Source of the DNA: Marinifilum breve
GTDB taxonomy: Bacteria > Bacteroidota > Bacteroidia > Bacteroidales > Marinifilaceae
DNA length: 64,000 nucleotides
Assembly: GCF_003202155.1 (NCBI RefSeq)
Contig: NZ_QFLI01000004.1
Span: 1-64,000 of the forward strand
Direction of reading: 5' to 3'
Part shown: positions 28,126-36,991 of the stretch, one piece after another
Numbering within the stretch: position 1 is the first letter of the stretch
How the letters are laid out: each line of letters opens with the position of its first letter
Translations under genes and position numbers: made by a program
The notes under the pieces: model-generated
The model's input: only the letters and a program-made list of their open reading frames with translations
What the model was told of the DNA's origin: nothing
Database searches by the model: none

Positions 28126-29193
28126 ATGAAGCAAATAACACTCCATATTATTTTTCTAATCATACTTTTATCATCTTGCAGTAAAAGTGAGAGTGAAACA
28201 ATTCTTCCAACAGAGGAAAATGGTTTTATAAAAGGAGCAGATTTGTCTTTTTTACCTCAATTAGAAGAACTATCTATACCATTCTATGATAAAGGAGTAC
28301 AATCTGACGTGCTGAATATTCTTAAGAACCAAGGAATGAATACTGTTCGCTTAAGATTATGGCATACTCCACAAAATTCAAACTCTTCCTTTAATGAGGT
28401 TAAGAAGTTTGCAGAACTAATTAAAACGCAAAATCTAAACCTTTGGTTAAGCATTCATTATTCGGATACATGGGCCGATCCTGCACATCAACAAATACCG
28501 GAAGCATGGAAAAATTTAAATTTTGAAACACTTAAGGATAGTGTGTACAATTACACTTCAAAAATCGTCAGAGAAATAAAACCCGATTATATTCAAATTG
28601 GAAATGAAATTAATCCCGGTATTTTACTTCCTGTTGGAGATCGCTTCGAACAAATAGAGCAATTTAAAGAATTATTAAGTATAGGAATTAACGCTGTACG
28701 TGATACTGACCCCAATTGCAAAATCATGGTTCATCATGCTGGTTATTCCAATGCCGAATCATTTTATAATGATTTAAAGCAACTTGATTTTGATATTATG
28801 GCGCTCTCCTACTATCCCATTTGGCACGGAAAAAGTCTCTCTGAATTGAAATCTAGCATAAACCATTTGCAAACTCAATTTTTAAAGCCTGTGATTATAG
28901 CCGAAACTGCCTATCCATTTACTCTCGATTGGAACGATTGGACCAATAACATTGTAGGTCAGGAGGATCAACTGATCCTGCCTAATTATCCTGCAACATC
29001 TGAAGGCCAAAAGAAATACTTACTTAAAATCAAAGACATTTGTAATGAAGTAGATGCTTTAGGATTTTGCTACTGGGGTGCAGAATATGTCGCATTCGAT
29101 GGTGATGAATCAAAAAATGGGTCGAGTTGGGAAAATCAAGCATTATTCGATTTTAATAATGAATTATTACCTGCCGCTGAGGCATTCAATTAA
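28126..29193 (+). CDS. Arabinogalactan endo-beta-1,4-galactanase lipoprotein (GH53)
   Basis: 355 residues. Lipoprotein signal MKQITLHIIFLIILLSSC, with GADLSFLPQLE at the mature start, a GH53 signature. The catalytic pair of clan GH-A enzymes is visible: acid/base Glu161 (QIGNEINPG) and nucleophile Glu260 (IIAETAYPF), with LRLWHTP and WLSIHYSDTWADP substrate-cleft segments. The family cleaves beta-1,4-galactan side chains of pectin/arabinogalactan. It is a single gene with no galactosidase or SusCD pair next to it, so it may feed a utilization locus elsewhere. Confidence 0.9.
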   Translation: MKQITLHIIFLIILLSSCSKSESETILPTEENGFIKGADLSFLPQLEELSIPFYDKGVQSDVLNILKNQGMNTVRLRLWHTPQNSNSSFNEVKKFAELIKTQNLNLWLSIHYSDTWADPAHQQIPEAWKNLNFETLKDSVYNYTSKIVREIKPDYIQIGNEINPGILLPVGDRFEQIEQFKELLSIGINAVRDTDPNCKIMVHHAGYSNAESFYNDLKQLDFDIMALSYYPIWHGKSLSELKSSINHLQTQFLKPVIIAETAYPFTLDWNDWTNNIVGQEDQLILPNYPATSEGQKKYLLKIKDICNEVDALGFCYWGAEYVAFDGDESKNGSSWENQALFDFNNELLPAAEAFN

Positions 29194-29290
29194 AAATAAT
29201 AAAATCCCATATTCAGGTTTAGTATTCTAAATAAGGAATAAAACACCAAATAAAGACTTATTTGTCTCATTTAAGAGCTATTTTTATCAC

Positions 29291-29308
29291 GTCTAAATTA
29301 AATTAGAC
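29291..29308. promoter_or_regulatory. Inverted repeat upstream of acyl-CoA dehydrogenase gene
   Basis: GTCTAA-attaaa-TTAGAC, two perfect 6-bp arms, 24 bp before the start codon. Possible repressor operator; no regulator is encoded next to it. Confidence 0.35.
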
Positions 29309-29331
29309 CTATAAAAAGAAGATTGAATAAG

Positions 29332-30822
29332 ATGATTAAGAATTTTTCCGAGTACCTGAAAGAGTTTGAGCAAACTCTGAAATCAGTATTTTACGAACGA
29401 GATGACATTAATAAATTCAGCCTGAATAGAGGTTTTCCTCCATTGGTAATGCGTGAAGTAATGGCAAGTGCTCCTTTATCGGTAGCAATTCCAGAGAATT
29501 ATGGAGGAAGAGGAGCAAAAGTGAAGGAATGTTTAGGCATACTCTCTTCTGCTGCATATGAATCATTACCATTGGCATTAACATTAGGAATTAATATTGC
29601 ACTGTTTCTTGAGCCTGTAGCCAAATATGCGAACAACACTGTTAAGGGAGGTATCTTCAAGCGCTTTTTGGAAAAACAGCAAATGGGAGGTTTAATGATT
29701 ACCGAACCTGATTTTGGTAGCGATGCACTAAATATGCAAACTCATTACACCCAAAAAAATGATCTATACCACATTAAAGGTACTAAGCATTGGCAAGGCT
29801 TAACCGGATTAGCAGATTTTTGGTTGATCACATCAAGACAGAAACATGAGCAGGGCAAATTGAATCGTGATATCGATTTTTTTATTTGCGATGTAACTCA
29901 AAAAAAACAAAAAGTTGTAGTCGAAGAATATTTCGATAACCTGGGATTGTACATGATTCCCTATGGTACCAACAAACTTGATGTACAAATACCAAAGGAA
30001 TACAAATTAACACCCGAAAGCACAGGGGTTAAAATGATGCTGGACATTCTTCACCGAAGCAGAATGCAGTTCCCTGGTATGGGATTGGGCTTTATCAAAC
30101 GACTAATGGATGAAGCAATTGACCAATGTAAAACTAGAATTGTAGGAGGAAAAAGTTTGCTTTCGTTTGATCAGGTTCAGCACCAAATTTCAAAAATGCA
30201 AAGTGCTTACACCATATGTTCTGCTCTTTGTGTAAGAAGTAGCGATAAAAGTGGATTGGAGAACAATTTGGCAAGCGATGGTATCGAGGCAAATAGTATT
30301 AAAACTGTTGTTACCGATTTAATGCAAGAGTCGGCTCAAACCCTGGTACAACTATCCGGAGCAAAAGGCTATCGTTTAAGTCATATCGGGGGACGTGGAA
30401 TTGTAGATAGTCGTCCATTCCAAATATTCGAAGGGGCAAATGAAATGCTTTACACTCAAATTACAGATATGATTCTAAAATTGATGAAGAAGAAAAAAGA
30501 AAGCAACTTGTTCCAATTCTTGAAAGATTTTAATCTAACTGATAAAGCATCTGAATATTTTAAGAAGGAAATTAACTTTTCAATTGATTTTAACCTTCCG
30601 CAGCGCAAACAAGTGGATTTGGGTAAAGCTTTAAGTAGAATTGTATCTGCTGGTTTCGTGCTTAATTTGGAAGAAAAAGGTTTTAGAAAAGATTTAATCA
30701 GCAACTGTATCAACTCTCTACAACATGACATTAGCAATTTGATCAACTCCTTCCAAATAAACAAAGGTGTATCTAGCATCGAAGATTATCAGGACGGAAG
30801 TTCCTGGCTTGAAATGGCATAA
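29332..30822 (+). CDS. Acyl-CoA dehydrogenase family protein
   Basis: 496 residues from ATG 29332; a TTG start three codons upstream (29323) is possible. The N-terminal helical domain contains SVAIPENYGGRGAKVKECLGIL. The middle beta domain has MITEPDFGSDALNMQT and GTKHWQGLTGLADFWLITSR. The C-terminal helical domain has QTLVQLSGAKGYRLSHIGGRGIVDSRPFQIFEGANEML, a typical FAD/acyl-CoA site. About 100 residues longer than usual, with an extra C-terminal helical region (about 385-490). It probably oxidises a fatty or branched acyl-CoA. Monocistronic, with a terminator behind it. Confidence 0.82.
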   Translation: MIKNFSEYLKEFEQTLKSVFYERDDINKFSLNRGFPPLVMREVMASAPLSVAIPENYGGRGAKVKECLGILSSAAYESLPLALTLGINIALFLEPVAKYANNTVKGGIFKRFLEKQQMGGLMITEPDFGSDALNMQTHYTQKNDLYHIKGTKHWQGLTGLADFWLITSRQKHEQGKLNRDIDFFICDVTQKKQKVVVEEYFDNLGLYMIPYGTNKLDVQIPKEYKLTPESTGVKMMLDILHRSRMQFPGMGLGFIKRLMDEAIDQCKTRIVGGKSLLSFDQVQHQISKMQSAYTICSALCVRSSDKSGLENNLASDGIEANSIKTVVTDLMQESAQTLVQLSGAKGYRLSHIGGRGIVDSRPFQIFEGANEMLYTQITDMILKLMKKKKESNLFQFLKDFNLTDKASEYFKKEINFSIDFNLPQRKQVDLGKALSRIVSAGFVLNLEEKGFRKDLISNCINSLQHDISNLINSFQINKGVSSIEDYQDGSSWLEMA

Positions 30823-30843
30823 AATAACACCAAATAAAACTCC

Positions 30844-30876
30844 AAAACCGCCTTCATTCGCAAGGTGGTTTTATTT
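30844..30876 (+). terminator. Terminator of the acyl-CoA dehydrogenase gene
   Basis: An 11-bp stem with one G-U pair (30844-30854 with 30862-30872), then a T-rich tract, 22 bp after the stop codon. Confidence 0.8.
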
Positions 30877-30903
30877 ATCCCTCTATTTACATTCATTATA
30901 TTT

Positions 30904-30919
30904 TACGAAATATTTCGTA
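30904..30919. promoter_or_regulatory. Perfect 16-bp palindrome upstream of TlpA-like gene
   Basis: TACGAAATATTTCGTA is fully self-complementary and lies 100 bp before the start codon at 31019, so it may be an operator. Confidence 0.5.
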
Positions 30920-30967
30920 CTTTACACCAATATATCATAAGTATTATTTAAATTTAGAAATTAAAAT

Positions 30968-30981
30968 TAGTCTATAGACTA
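30968..30981. promoter_or_regulatory. Perfect 14-bp palindrome upstream of TlpA-like gene
   Basis: TAGTCTATAGACTA is fully self-complementary, 37 bp before the start codon and 48 bp after the 16-bp palindrome. A second possible operator of the same promoter region. Confidence 0.45.
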
Positions 30982-31018
30982 GAAAACAATTCAATAATAA
31001 ACCTTTAATAATCCAAAA

Positions 31019-31837
31019 ATGAAATTTAAAATTACAATCCTATTAATTCTTTCTTTTTTATGTGCATTTGGCACTTATGCCCAGCAGAAAAAAGTAATTA
31101 AACCTGAAACCATTTACATTGTAGATAACGAGATCGTAAGCGAAGATTTTGTAAAAAAATTAAACACCTCTCATATAAAGCAAATGAAAATGGGAGTAAG
31201 AGGTAAAGAAAAAGAAGAACTTATAAAAAAGTTTGGTGAAGCAATAGAAGATAACCAGATTATTGTTTTTACAATGAAAACTGAGGAGGAAATCAGAAAT
31301 ACCAAAAACATAAAAAAAACCATAACGAAAGAAGAAGCTGCAGAAATAAATCGCAAAAATGCTGAAGAACGCACTATAAAATTAAAAGAATCTACTTTGG
31401 TGAATAGTGGTGATATGGCCAAAGATTTCACGCTTGAAATGCTTGATGGATCAAAAGTTAAATTATCTGACCTTAAAGGCAAAGTGGTCTTGATCAACTT
31501 TTGGGCAACCTGGTGTAACCCTTGTATGAAAGAACTTTACGAATTTCCTGAAAGAATTATCGAACCATTTGCAAACAAGGATTTTGTTCTGCTGGCAATT
31601 TCTCGTGGAGAAAAGCCTGATGTAGTTCGTAAAAAAATGGATAGATTAAAAAGCAGAGGTGTAGAATTTAATGCTGGCTTAGATCCAGATGAAGAAATCT
31701 ATAAGCTATATGCAACTAATTATATTCCTCGCAACTTTTTAGTCGATCAAAATGGGAAAGTAGTTTACACCTCAATTGGTTACACCGATGAAAAATTAAA
31801 CAAATTGGTACAGAAAATCGAAGAGTTATTGAAATAA
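31019..31837 (+). CDS. TlpA-like thiol-disulfide oxidoreductase
   Basis: 272 residues with a signal peptide (FLCAFGTYAQ). Residues 25-130 form an unassigned N-terminal domain (ETIYIVDNEIVSEDFVKKL, then Lys/Glu-rich). A thioredoxin/AhpC-TSA-like domain (about 132-270) carries NFWATWCNPCMKEL with Cys166/Cys169; CNPC is a less common redox motif than CGPC. The cis-Pro region is NYIPRNFLVDQNGKV. It probably reduces envelope disulfides. Standalone gene with its own terminator and two upstream palindromes. Confidence 0.85.
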   Translation: MKFKITILLILSFLCAFGTYAQQKKVIKPETIYIVDNEIVSEDFVKKLNTSHIKQMKMGVRGKEKEELIKKFGEAIEDNQIIVFTMKTEEEIRNTKNIKKTITKEEAAEINRKNAEERTIKLKESTLVNSGDMAKDFTLEMLDGSKVKLSDLKGKVVLINFWATWCNPCMKELYEFPERIIEPFANKDFVLLAISRGEKPDVVRKKMDRLKSRGVEFNAGLDPDEEIYKLYATNYIPRNFLVDQNGKVVYTSIGYTDEKLNKLVQKIEELLK

Positions 31838-31875
31838 ATTACAAACAAATTTATCTGTTACAAATAAAAGGCATG

Positions 31876-31907
31876 AAAACAGGACTTACTATTGGTCCTG
31901 TTTTTTT
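31876..31907 (+). terminator. Terminator of the TlpA-like gene
   Basis: A 10-bp stem (31876-31885 with 31895-31904, AAAACAGGAC/GTCCTGTTTT) followed by a T-run, 38 bp after the stop. Confidence 0.88.
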
Positions 31908-31982
31908 ATTTAACTAACCATTATACTACAATTCCCTATATTTACTACCACACAGGATTCCTACTTAACCTAAGTTAATACG

Positions 31983-32202
31983 TTACCCAACGTGGTAGAG
32001 TACGTTGGTGAACCTATTCGAGCTACTTACCTAACCTACTAAAGTACGTTGGTAAACCTACTCGAGACACTTACCTAACCTACTAAAGTACGTTGGTGAA
32101 CCTACTCGAGACACTTACCCAACCTCCTAAAGTATGTTGGCGAACCTACTCGAGACACCTTTCCAACCTACTAATGTAGGTTGATGAACCTATTCGAGAC
32201 AC
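31983..32202. repeat. Non-coding 44-bp tandem repeat array, five copies
   Basis: Five contiguous 44-bp units start at 31983, 32027, 32071, 32115 and 32159. Each holds an AACCTAC-n4-GTACGTT type inverted repeat followed by GAACCTACTCGAGACAC. The last copy has the perfect stem AACCTAC/GTAGGTT. The period is not a multiple of three. The array lies between two convergent transcription units. Confidence 0.92.
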
Positions 32203-32322
32203 GTATTGCTCCAATCTGGATTAATGAAATGGTGAAGAGATAAGGATAAGTTAGAAAGACATATTTATGAAAGAAAATCCAAGGTATTTCCTTGGATATT
32301 TTTATTCATTCTTAAAATATGT
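32203..32322. other. Rest of the convergent intergenic region
   Basis: No gene. A short hairpin (CCAAGGTATTTCCTTGG, about 32280-32296) followed by T-rich sequence sits 27 bp from the stop of the leftward barrel gene. Its minus-strand U-tract is poor. Confidence 0.4.
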
Positions 32323-33663
32323 TTAGAAATTATAGCGAATGCCTGTGTGTACACCAATTGAGTATGGTTTATAATCAAATTGGCCACTCTTGTTAATAGA
32401 ATTCAAGTAATATTTAAAACTAGGTTCAAGACCAATTCTAACTTTAGGACTTAACTGATACTCAAATCCCAAACCAAATAAGGAGCTGAAATTGGTAGTT
32501 CTTAAGTTCTCTATTTCACCAATTTTTTGTCTAGATCCTGAAGTGCGATAAACACCATTCTCAACAATCCAGTTCGCACCAATACCCCCACTTAAATAAA
32601 CACCCAATCTCTTTTGTGTTAAATTGTATCGAAGTAAAATTGGCACTTCAATGGTTTCGAAGCTTTGCATCAAATCATCCGATGAACTGTAAGTAGAAGC
32701 AACCATATATTCAGCATTGGTTCTATCCTCAATATTCCCACCAGTATACCTAATGTTGCCCGCAGTAGTGTGCGATGGTAGAACCGTTCTCTCCTGTTTG
32801 TTAAAGTTATTGGTTTCTCCTTCTCCCATAGGATCTGCAAATGCCAGATCCATCCTGGAGCCTCCCATATCCTGACCAACACGATTATACATGAAACCAG
32901 TTTGTAATGCTAATTTCTCACCTAAAGCATAGTTCACTTTAACCCCTCCTCCAAAGCTTACAATTCCACTATTTGCACTTGCAGCGGATTCTTCGTTAGA
33001 GTAAGCAGAAGAAATTTGTCCAATAATGGCCCAACGATTCTTTCTTAACTCATCCTTTCTGGATTGCTCCATAGCCAAGAGGTTATTCATAACAATCAAA
33101 TCTTCTGCACTTAATTGTATGGCTTTTGATTTTTCCGCATGCTCATATTGCAAACTCTCAGGAATCTGATTGGAGGCATTCAACAGTTGTCTAATTCCTA
33201 ATGGGATACTATTTAATAAAGATTCCTTCTCAAAATTATTCTCTCTGCTTGTTATTATTGGTTGAACAATATTCTTTGCAAAATTCGATGTATTTTCTGC
33301 TATAAATACACCATTTCCATCCTCCACATTAGTTACTTCTGTGTCTGCTTTGTCTTTTCCACCAGTCTCGCTAAACACCTCTGAATCATCCGACTGATTC
33401 ACTGAAGAAGAATTATCGCTCATTTGTTCGGTAGGAAAACCTCCAGGTTTGGAAATAAACAAGCTACGATTTGCAACTCCGAAAAACAATAGAACAGAAG
33501 CGGCAAGTGCAGCTGAAATAAAAATGATTACTCCTCTCCTTTTTCTACGAGTAGCTGCCATCTTTCCATCAATCGCATTCCAGACTTCAGGATTTGGTTC
33601 AACACTCATTCCTTTCAACCCATCGGCAAACAGACTATCGATATGTTTGTTCTCGTCTAGCAT
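32323..33663 (-). CDS. Membrane-anchored outer-membrane beta-barrel protein, sigma-factor partner
   Basis: 446 residues. The first 43 residues look cytoplasmic (DENKHIDSLFADGLKGMSVEPNPEVWNAIDG...RRKRR), followed by one transmembrane helix (about 44-64), a low-complexity periplasmic linker (about 70-205) and a PorT-like/OMP beta-barrel domain (about 215-446, ending YSIGVHTGIRYNF). The gene start overlaps the end of the ECF sigma gene by 7 bp, so the two are translationally coupled and the N-terminal part is a likely anti-sigma domain. It could link envelope state to transcription. No signal peptide other than the internal helix. Confidence 0.75.
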   Translation of the reverse strand: MLDENKHIDSLFADGLKGMSVEPNPEVWNAIDGKMAATRRKRRGVIIFISAALAASVLLFFGVANRSLFISKPGGFPTEQMSDNSSSVNQSDDSEVFSETGGKDKADTEVTNVEDGNGVFIAENTSNFAKNIVQPIITSRENNFEKESLLNSIPLGIRQLLNASNQIPESLQYEHAEKSKAIQLSAEDLIVMNNLLAMEQSRKDELRKNRWAIIGQISSAYSNEESAASANSGIVSFGGGVKVNYALGEKLALQTGFMYNRVGQDMGGSRMDLAFADPMGEGETNNFNKQERTVLPSHTTAGNIRYTGGNIEDRTNAEYMVASTYSSSDDLMQSFETIEVPILLRYNLTQKRLGVYLSGGIGANWIVENGVYRTSGSRQKIGEIENLRTTNFSSLFGLGFEYQLSPKVRIGLEPSFKYYLNSINKSGQFDYKPYSIGVHTGIRYNF

Positions 33664-34226
33664 ATTTTCAGCTTGTTCTCTTTTTCACTTAAAAAATCAT
33701 TCACTTTTTGCTTTAAAATTGCTCTTCCTCGAGCCAGGTTCGATTTCGAAGTTCCTACAGTTATATCCATCACCTCAGAAATCTCGTTATGGGTGTATCC
33801 ATCTAAAACATATAAACTAAACACCATTTGGTACCGATCAGGCAAGCCCTGAACCATTTGCAATAGAACTTCCAATGGAATGTTCGAGCTTTGAATGGAT
33901 TCGTCGGGTTCTGAATCAGGATCGGGTTCCCAAACCTCATCAACCACTTGCATATTTTTCGATTTGCGGAACTTTTCCAAAGCAGTATTAACCATTATTC
34001 TGCGAATCCAACCTTCGAATGATCCTTTAAACTGATAAGATTTAATACTTTGAAAAACTTTAATAAAACCATCTTGCAAAGTATCCTCGGCTTCACTTAA
34101 ATCATTGGAATACCTCAAACACACACCTAGCATTTTAGGTGCAAACTCTCGATAAAGCAATTCTTGCGCTTTAGATTTACCTTTCGAGCATTCTTTTACT
34201 ATTTGTTCTAATTCTCGGTTTTCCAA
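33657..34226 (-). CDS. ECF RNA polymerase sigma factor
   Basis: 189 residues. Region 2 contains DLSEAEDTLQDGFIKVFQSIKSYQF and GWIRRIMVNTALEKFRK; region 4 has LDGYTHNEISEVMDITVGTSKSNLARGRAILK. It belongs to the general ECF group rather than the FecI/SusCD type, and its downstream overlapping partner is a single-TM beta-barrel protein instead of FecR. Probably an envelope-stress regulator. Confidence 0.92.
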   Translation of the reverse strand: MENRELEQIVKECSKGKSKAQELLYREFAPKMLGVCLRYSNDLSEAEDTLQDGFIKVFQSIKSYQFKGSFEGWIRRIMVNTALEKFRKSKNMQVVDEVWEPDPDSEPDESIQSSNIPLEVLLQMVQGLPDRYQMVFSLYVLDGYTHNEISEVMDITVGTSKSNLARGRAILKQKVNDFLSEKENKLKIC

Positions 34227-34503
34227 AGTGGTTAACGTCTTTTGCGATCCTGATTTATTAAATAGTCGTGCAAAGTGCGATAAGGTTGCGCTAAAATTAC
34301 AACTTTTTTATTTGACATTTAAAATCCACTGATTTTAAACCAAATAGAATATCCATTTTTTAAAAATGAAAAAATTCAAGCAACCATTTTAAAGTTTCAT
34401 CATCATGAGATTGTAAAAGCTTTTAAAGAGGCATACCCGGGATTTTGTCTCTGCAATTTATTAAATCAGAAAAATCAGTATTACTGATAAAAATTAAAAA
34501 CAA

Positions 34504-35211
34504 ATGAAGAATTTAAAAAGCATAGGGGCATTGCTAATTTTAGCAGTAAGTATTATCGCATGTGACAGTAATGTTGACAACACGCCAAATTTACAAGCCA
34601 TTGGTGATGTATATGTAAGAGTGAAGAAAAGTGGTGATGACACAGTGTATGCGCCAGTATTTTATACCTATTCAAATTTCGCAATGAGCAAAGTTGACAT
34701 GGAAGGGCCAACCGATAGTAATATTGAGAAAAGCCTAAGCAAATACAATAATAAAATGGCTTTTAGAGCAATTCCTGCTGAAAATGATTTTACAACGGAT
34801 GATATAGAGAATGGAATTTATCAGTTTGACATTACCGCTGAAGATCTTGCAACCTATACCGTTAGCGATAAACTATTGGAAGCTAGACTTGATCCTGTAA
34901 AAATAACAAAATTTAACTATGACGAAACGGCACACTCTTTCGAGATTGAATGGGATGATGTAGATGATAGAGACGTTTATGTAGTAAAAATTCACAGCGA
35001 AATGGATGGAGAAATCATTTATATTTCGGACAGAATGCTTACTTCAAGTCACACAATTGTTACTGGAACAAATAATTGGAGCGACTTTAATACCGAAGAT
35101 GGAGCAACATATATTGTTGGAGTTTATGCCTATAAGTTCGAACTTCCTACCGCAACATCTGGTTACGATATCAATTGTGAATCGGTTGAGTACCGTGAAA
35201 TTGAATGGTAA
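34504..35211 (+). CDS. Lipoprotein, unknown function
   Basis: 235 residues starting MKNLKSIGALLILAVSIIAC, a clear lipoprotein signal (Cys20). The mature part is acidic and beta-rich (VKIHSEMDGEIIYISDRML, DGATYIVGVYAYKFELP). The segment around residues 140-220 has a fibronectin-III-like feel, but no family is recognised. Divergently placed from the sigma gene (277 bp gap). Standalone. Confidence 0.7.
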   Translation: MKNLKSIGALLILAVSIIACDSNVDNTPNLQAIGDVYVRVKKSGDDTVYAPVFYTYSNFAMSKVDMEGPTDSNIEKSLSKYNNKMAFRAIPAENDFTTDDIENGIYQFDITAEDLATYTVSDKLLEARLDPVKITKFNYDETAHSFEIEWDDVDDRDVYVVKIHSEMDGEIIYISDRMLTSSHTIVTGTNNWSDFNTEDGATYIVGVYAYKFELPTATSGYDINCESVEYREIEW

Positions 35212-35302
35212 TCAAAGATGTTTCTTAAATGATTAAAAATTCAAGCATTATCAATGCTGAAAACTAACTTTCTAGCTAATCGCTACAGAACAATTTTCAA
35301 CG

Positions 35303-35336
35303 AAAAAACTCGCTCTTCTTTCGAAGAGCGAGTTTA
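35303..35336. terminator. Bidirectional terminator between convergent genes
   Basis: A perfect 13-bp stem (35306-35318 with 35323-35335, AAACTCGCTCTTC/GAAGAGCGAGTTT) with loop TTTC. The better U-tract faces the minus strand (six A at 35303-35308). It serves the OMP gene ending at 35407 and probably the lipoprotein gene ending at 35211. Confidence 0.85.
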
Positions 35337-35406
35337 ATCGCTAATAATTGAACTAGATGTTCTGCTTTATGGAAATTAATGCAAAGGTTTAATCAAGCAT
35401 TGCTGA

Positions 35407-36129
35407 TTAAAAACCAATACCTAAAATTAGGTTCGCAGTTTCTGCTTGTGGGTTAATAGCAACTTTAGCCCAAGCATTTAAAGAAAAACTATCTGTAATT
35501 TTAATCTCTCTTGTGGCTGTAGCACCAATATTTACAAAACCAAAACTCTCACCATAAACCTGGTCCTCGAAAGCATTTAAGCCTGCAAATAGAGAAATCT
35601 TTTCTCCACCAATTGTTACTGGGTATCCAAACTCAACGTAAGTTGAATAGTTTTGGTCACCATTCTCATCTAAATCACGACCGTAAAGCATAGTACTTAC
35701 CGAAAGACTTAATGGAAATTTCTCAGTGAAATAGAAATTAAAACTTGCATCAATCAAGTGATTCGTTGTAGCTCTGTCTAAATCAAGATAGTTGTAATCA
35801 TCAATAGAAGCTCTATCGCGGTTTGCAAATAAATCCCAAACTGCAATGTTAAAATGATCATTGAACTTGTATCCTACATGAAAATCGAACTCTGAATATG
35901 TATTATCAAATGCATATCCACCCCAAGCACCAAAAGTAAAGTTGTTGTTGGTATAAGCAAGATCCATTTCGAAATTGGCAGTGTTACTTACCATGATACC
36001 TCTCCAGTAATGACGAGTAGTTACCGATGGACTAACTGTTACTTTTCCTTGTGCATTTACGTTCATGTTCGACGCAAATAATATTATAAGAGTAAATAAT
36101 ACCGATAGTTTTAAAACTGATTTTTTCAT
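35407..36129 (-). CDS. Outer-membrane protein of the glycerol cluster
   Basis: 240 residues with a signal peptide (FASNMNVNAQ). The mature protein is an amphipathic beta-barrel: alternating aromatic strands such as RHYWRGIMVSNTANFEMDLAY, FTFGAWGGYAF and EFDFHVGYKFNDHF, ending ETANLILGIGF. It resembles the TorF-type putative porins. It lies 93 bp downstream of glpF on the same strand, so it may be the outer-membrane entry route for glycerol; that role is inferred from position. Confidence 0.72.
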   Translation of the reverse strand: MKKSVLKLSVLFTLIILFASNMNVNAQGKVTVSPSVTTRHYWRGIMVSNTANFEMDLAYTNNNFTFGAWGGYAFDNTYSEFDFHVGYKFNDHFNIAVWDLFANRDRASIDDYNYLDLDRATTNHLIDASFNFYFTEKFPLSLSVSTMLYGRDLDENGDQNYSTYVEFGYPVTIGGEKISLFAGLNAFEDQVYGESFGFVNIGATATREIKITDSFSLNAWAKVAINPQAETANLILGIGF

Positions 36130-36222
36130 TAGATTAATATTTTATGGGCTGTAGAGATCCAGAAAGTCTCGATTTCAAGACCTCCACAGGGTTTAAAAAT
36201 GTAGTAGTAAATTAGTTGTAGA

Positions 36223-36957
36223 TTATAGGCTCATGAATAAGAATGCTGCTACTGCTGCTCCTACGATTGGTGCAATAACCGGAACCAAAGAATATCCCCA
36301 GTCGCTACCACCTTTGTTGTTCATAGGAAGAATAGCATGCATGATTCTAGGACCAAGATCTCTTGCAGGATTAATTGCATAACCAGTAGTTCCACCTAAT
36401 GAAAGTCCGATAGCAACTACCAATAAAGCAACAGGTAAAGCACCTAAAGTACCCAATCCAATCTTAGCTCCCTCAACACCTGCAGCTTCAAAAGAAGGAC
36501 CTGCTAAATAGAAGATCACAAACATCAATACAAATGTTCCGATAATTTCACTGACAGCATTGCTTCCAAAATTACGGATAGCAGGACCAGTAGAGAAACA
36601 AGCTAATTTAGCTCCGCCATCTTCAGTTGAGTTAAAGTGATCGCGATACATTAACCATACAAGGAATGCTCCGAATGCTGCACCTGCCATTTGTGCTACG
36701 ATAAAAAGACCTACTTTTGACCAAGCAAACATACCTGCAACGGCCAATCCTACAGTTACAGCTGGGTTGATATGTGCTCCTGATATTGGACCTGCAACAG
36801 CTACTGCAGTAAATACTGCTAATCCCCATCCCATTGTGATTACAATCCAACCACTGTTATTTCCTTTCGTATTATTTAATACAACGTTTGCAACTACTCC
36901 GTTACCTAAAAGGATTAGTAACATTGTTCCGATAAATTCTGCTATAAATTCACTCAT
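36223..36957 (-). CDS. glpF: Glycerol uptake facilitator (aquaglyceroporin)
   Basis: 244 residues, six predicted membrane helices. Both NPA boxes are present: Asn64 (AHINPAVTVG) and Asn196 (YAINPARDLGPR). Asp200 after NPAR is the residue distinguishing glycerol facilitators from water-specific aquaporins. It passes glycerol through the inner membrane for trapping by GlpK, encoded immediately upstream on the same strand (148 bp gap with hairpins). Confidence 0.95.
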   Translation of the reverse strand: MSEFIAEFIGTMLLILLGNGVVANVVLNNTKGNNSGWIVITMGWGLAVFTAVAVAGPISGAHINPAVTVGLAVAGMFAWSKVGLFIVAQMAGAAFGAFLVWLMYRDHFNSTEDGGAKLACFSTGPAIRNFGSNAVSEIIGTFVLMFVIFYLAGPSFEAAGVEGAKIGLGTLGALPVALLVVAIGLSLGGTTGYAINPARDLGPRIMHAILPMNNKGGSDWGYSLVPVIAPIVGAAVAAFLFMSL

Positions 36958-36991
36958 GATTAATATGGTATTTAGTAATTGTTAATAAAAG

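Noticed and set aside
27999-28184. 61-codon frame before the GH53 gene
   Set aside because: It overlaps the GH53 signal peptide region in another frame and has no features; most likely a chance frame.
31983-32202. Possible CRISPR array or coding repeat
   Set aside because: The 44-bp units have no spacers, and the period breaks any reading frame.
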